Source of the DNA: DAIDHK01 sp035510695
Lineage (GTDB): Bacteria; Patescibacteriota; Microgenomatia; Levybacterales; UBA12049
DNA length: 11,627 bases
Direction of reading: 5' to 3'
NCBI GenBank assembly: GCA_035510695.1
Contig: DATKGO010000002.1
Span: 1 to 11,627 of the forward strand
The position numbers and the translations under genes were made by a program. Each line of letters starts with the position of its first letter. Position 1 is the stretch's first letter. Positions 11,390 to 11,627 of the stretch are shown piece after piece. The notes below the pieces were generated by a model. That model was not told the origin of the DNA and did no database searches. It worked only from the letters and a program-made list of their open reading frames with translations.

Positions 11390-11581
11390 ATAAATAATGT
11401 AAGACTAATTAGTGCATTTGGAGCGGGTAATCCAAATTACTCCGAAACGCTTTTTGATACATTTCAACAAACTGTTGCTGACCTATCACCAATTCTCAAT
11501 ATGAAGATTAGCACGGCTACAACAAGAAGAATTAATCACAAAAACTACATTTTCTCCACTTTCTCCACTTTGTTAATTTGA
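11390..11581 (+). pseudogene. Gene remnant, copy B of the repeated coding fragment
   Basis: An open frame with no proper start codon (ATA at 11390 follows a TAG) reads NNVRLISAFGAGNPNYSE, then TLFDTFQQTVADLSPIL, and ends at TGA 11579-11581. The first part matches copy A. The end carries a tandem TTCTCCACT (11552-11569). The conserved core may be the N-terminal part of a gene duplicated on both sides of the toxin-antitoxin pair. Family unknown. Confidence 0.4.
11414..11457 (+). repeat. Diverged direct repeat flanking the toxin-antitoxin pair (copy B)
   Basis: Partner of 10632-10674. Together the copies bracket the promoter, antitoxin and toxin genes and the palindrome, a unit of about 740 bases between them. 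Confidence 0.6.
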
Positions 11582-11587
11582 CAACCG

Positions 11588-11618
11588 ATAGGAATTGGTA
11601 CTACGCTTTAGTTCCTAT
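11588..11618 (+). repeat. Inverted repeat near the right edge
   Basis: ATAGGAA (11588-11594) and TTCCTAT (11612-11618) are separated by 17 bases. No T-run follows within the window. It may be the start of a structure or operator that continues beyond the edge. Confidence 0.4.
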
Positions 11619-11627
11619 GGGTAACCA

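Noticed and set aside
1..11627. CRISPR array, insertion-sequence ends, rRNA or tmRNA.
   Set aside because: I saw no regularly spaced repeats, transposase, rRNA-like or tmRNA-like sequence.

Overview
The window is AT-rich bacterial DNA with a standard stop set: TAA, TAG and TGA all end genes, so UGA is not recoded. Very short intergenic gaps, small hypothetical genes, genes that appear leaderless, a helix-turn-helix/LAGLIDADG-like protein and an AbiEii toxin with a small unusual partner suggest a Patescibacteria (CPR) genome. That assignment is inference from gene style. No marker gene here proves it.

Layout. (1) 1-1958, minus strand: the first 21 codons of an LD-carboxypeptidase with its own promoter; about 260 bases (64-324) in which I see no gene; a small frameshifted gene; and a four-helix membrane protein with two tandem copies of a PsbP-like outer domain. 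(2) 2049-7303, plus strand: a compact mobile element carrying an XRE repressor, a 66-residue protein, a terminase-small-subunit-like DNA-binding protein, a 257-residue unknown, an attenuator-like leader, then an overlapping set (65-residue protein, AAA+ ATPase with winged helix, 61-residue protein), and a large serine recombinase. Its right end runs into a tRNA-Gln(TTG) gene on the minus strand. (3) 7360-8820: the HTH/LAGLIDADG-like gene, whose stop codon lies inside the tRNA, and a YbjQ-family gene broken by a stop codon and followed by two small overlapping genes. (4) 8835-10303, minus strand: a membrane-anchored PEBP protein and an AbiEii nucleotidyltransferase with a small partner. (5) 10316-11627: a region of scars and small elements. 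It holds a tRNA 3'-end fragment, a candidate small RNA with an intrinsic terminator, a RelB/YafQ-type toxin-antitoxin pair, two diverged copies of the same gene fragment on either side of that pair, a 22-base perfect palindrome and a terminal inverted repeat.

How it works together. The element would be held silent by the XRE repressor. The ATPase (probable replication helicase or initiator) and the recombinase would drive its replication and its integration or excision. Two toxin-antitoxin type modules lie right of the tRNA. A repeated pattern runs through the window: a -10 box sits exactly six bases before the ATG of at least four genes and probably a fifth, which predicts mRNAs with no leader.
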